Positions 4,842-5,518 of a DNA stretch of 5,518 bases are shown here, one piece after another (within the stretch, counting starts at the first letter, position 1; every line of letters starts with the position of its first letter). This DNA is from Thermoprotei archaeon (GTDB lineage: Archaea; Thermoproteota; Thermoprotei_A; Sulfolobales; Ignisphaeraceae): NCBI GenBank assembly GCA_003661865.1, contig QMWY01000097.1, positions 1-5,518 of the forward strand, in the 5' to 3' direction. Under the pieces are notes generated by a model. That model ran no database searches. It saw only the letters and a list, made by a program, of their open reading frames with translations, and was not told the origin of the DNA. The position numbers and the translations under genes were made by a program.

Positions 4842-4872
4842 CCCGGTGCGATACACCGCTCCTCGGAGGAGC
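4842..4872 (-). promoter_or_regulatory. Tandem dyads in the leader of the membrane protein gene
   Basis: Two inverted repeats abut just upstream of the preferred start at 4832. The first is GCTCCTC and GAGGAGC around one central base (4858-4872), a 15-bp perfect palindrome. The second is CGGTG and CACCG with a 5-nt spacer (4844-4858). They lie between the TATA-like box near 4935 and the ribosome binding site. They could be an operator for the regulator encoded downstream, or RNA hairpins in the leader. Symmetry is seen; function is inferred. Confidence 0.35.
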
Positions 4873-4930
4873 CTCATGGCTATCGGGTATTGAGTTCCGC
4901 ACAGTCTTCGATCACGAGTAAGCACCATAG

Positions 4931-4940
4931 GTATTAAGTA
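4931..4940 (-). promoter_or_regulatory. TATA-like box for membrane protein/winged-helix operon
   Basis: TACTTAATAC on the minus strand lies in the 67-nt gap behind the peptidase stop and is the most A/T-rich candidate upstream of the operon. It predicts a start of transcription near 4905-4910. That leaves a leader of about 75 nt before ATG 4832 and excludes ATG 4928 as the start. Confidence 0.35.
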
Positions 4941-4975
4941 GAGAGCCCACCCTTAAGGCGAGAGTAGGTAGATAA

Positions 4976-4985
4976 TTAAAAAGGA
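4976..4985 (-). terminator. T-rich stretch after the peptidase gene
   Basis: The minus strand has CCTTTTTAAT about 10-20 nt after the peptidase TAG. Archaeal transcription commonly ends at such T runs without needing a hairpin, so this is a plausible terminator separating the peptidase from the membrane-protein operon. Confidence 0.4.
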
Positions 4986-4995
4986 GTGTACGTGT

Positions 4996-5518
4996 CTATT
5001 CCTTCTGCTGCTCCTCCTTCTTAGCCTTTAGGTGCTTCTCAAACCACGACACTATCTCCTTGAGCCTCTCGATCCTGTGCTTAGGCTTGCCGCTCCTGCT
5101 TAGGTCGTGGTTCTCCTTCGGGAACATCACCAGGCGCGTCTCAACACCACTCACCTTGAGTGCTGTGAATAGCGCTAGGGCCTGGTCGAGCCAGCACCTG
5201 TAGTCCTCCATCGAGTGTATGATGAGCGTGGGCGTCTTTGCGTTCCCTATATGCATGATCGGCGACTTCTCTAGGCAGACCTCGGTCTTCTCCCAAGGCG
5301 TGCAGCATATCTGGTCGGGGACGAAGTAGTAGCCTATGTCAGTGGTTCCGAACATCGATATCCAGTCACTTATGCTTCTCTGGGTGACAGCTGCTCTGAA
5401 CCTATCGGTATGGGTTATGATCCAGTTGGTCATGAAGCCCCCGTAGCTTATCCCGGTAACGCCAAGCCTCTCTGGATCGGCGTCGGGTACCCTGCGGAGG
5501 AACTCTTCTAGGAACTCC
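4996..5518 (-). CDS. Acylaminoacyl-peptidase (S9 prolyl oligopeptidase family), C-terminal part
   Basis: The minus-strand frame is open to the window edge, giving the last 173 residues of a much longer protein (family about 580-660). This is the alpha/beta-hydrolase catalytic domain with its full triad, numbered within the fragment: S24 in the nucleophile elbow GISYGGF, D105 in IIHSMEDYRC, and H137 in FPKENHDLSRSGKPKHR. The HSxEDYRC and ENHxLSRSGKPKHR blocks are typical of acylaminoacyl-peptidases (oxidised-protein hydrolases). These are cytoplasmic serine peptidases that remove N-acylated residues from short peptides. The beta-propeller that gates the site lies beyond the window. The protein ends with a charged Lys/Glu/Gln tail. 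An internal ATG at 5433 is not a start, because the serine motif lies before it. Confidence 0.93.
   Translation of the reverse strand, partial: EFLEEFLRRVPDADPERLGVTGISYGGFMTNWIITHTDRFRAAVTQRSISDWISMFGTTDIGYYFVPDQICCTPWEKTEVCLEKSPIMHIGNAKTPTLIIHSMEDYRCWLDQALALFTALKVSGVETRLVMFPKENHDLSRSGKPKHRIERLKEIVSWFEKHLKAKKEEQQKE

Noticed and set aside
4636..4902. 88-codon minus-strand frame inside the membrane protein gene
   Set aside because: It is in another frame of the same strand, Gly/Ser/Arg-rich with no membrane pattern, while the overlapping frame has clear transmembrane periodicity.
5434..5518. Start of the peptidase at the internal ATG 5433
   Set aside because: The serine nucleophile motif GISYGG lies upstream of this ATG in the same open frame, so the gene continues beyond the window.
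1..5518. CRISPR array, tRNA or rRNA genes
   Set aside because: No regularly spaced direct repeats, no tRNA cloverleaf with a T-loop signature, and no rRNA-like stretches were seen on either strand.

Overview
The window looks like a GC-rich chromosomal segment of a crenarchaeon. The evidence is heavy AGG/ATA codon use, frequent GTG/TTG starts, A/T-rich boxes about 25 nt upstream of starts with no leader, and an acylaminoacyl-peptidase, a CBS protein and a small winged-helix regulator of archaeal type. A hyperthermophile of the Desulfurococcales/Pyrodictiaceae kind is a guess from style, not from a match.

Layout. On the minus strand at 1-321 is the first 107 codons of a flavin-reductase-like protein; its 3' end lies outside the window. 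Divergent from it, across a short inverted-repeat promoter (341-363), is a small unrecognised gene (381-671, +), then a two-CBS-domain protein (745-1149, +). Facing the CBS gene is the C-terminal half of a winged-helix regulator (1132-1325, -). Its N-terminal half lies about 2.75 kb away (4079-4240, -), directly behind a six-helix membrane protein gene (4233-4832, -). Last is the C-terminal part of an acylaminoacyl-peptidase of family S9 (4996-5518, -), cut by the window edge.

The two regulator halves are separated by one IS607-family element, about 1323-4083, transcribed on the minus strand. In order it holds: a left end with promoter and ribosome binding site; the serine transposase TnpA, whose first codons are thrown out of frame by an apparent 2-nt deletion; TnpB with all RuvC and zinc-finger residues in place; a two-motif LAGLIDADG homing endonuclease joined to tnpB by an 8-nt overlap and its own strong Shine-Dalgarno sequence; and a structured non-coding right end. 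That right end ends in an 11-bp stem exactly at the element boundary and is the best candidate for the TnpB guide RNA (omega RNA). Its guide would be the flanking regulator gene sequence.

The main point of interest is this composite element: an IS607 unit that carries both an RNA-guided nuclease (TnpB) and a protein-guided homing endonuclease, with the guide-RNA region moved away from the tnpB 3' end by the endonuclease gene. The element has broken a winged-helix gene that was probably co-transcribed with the membrane protein. Its transposase seems damaged while both nucleases look intact. Everything stated about function is inferred from motifs read by eye; no searches or folding programs were run.
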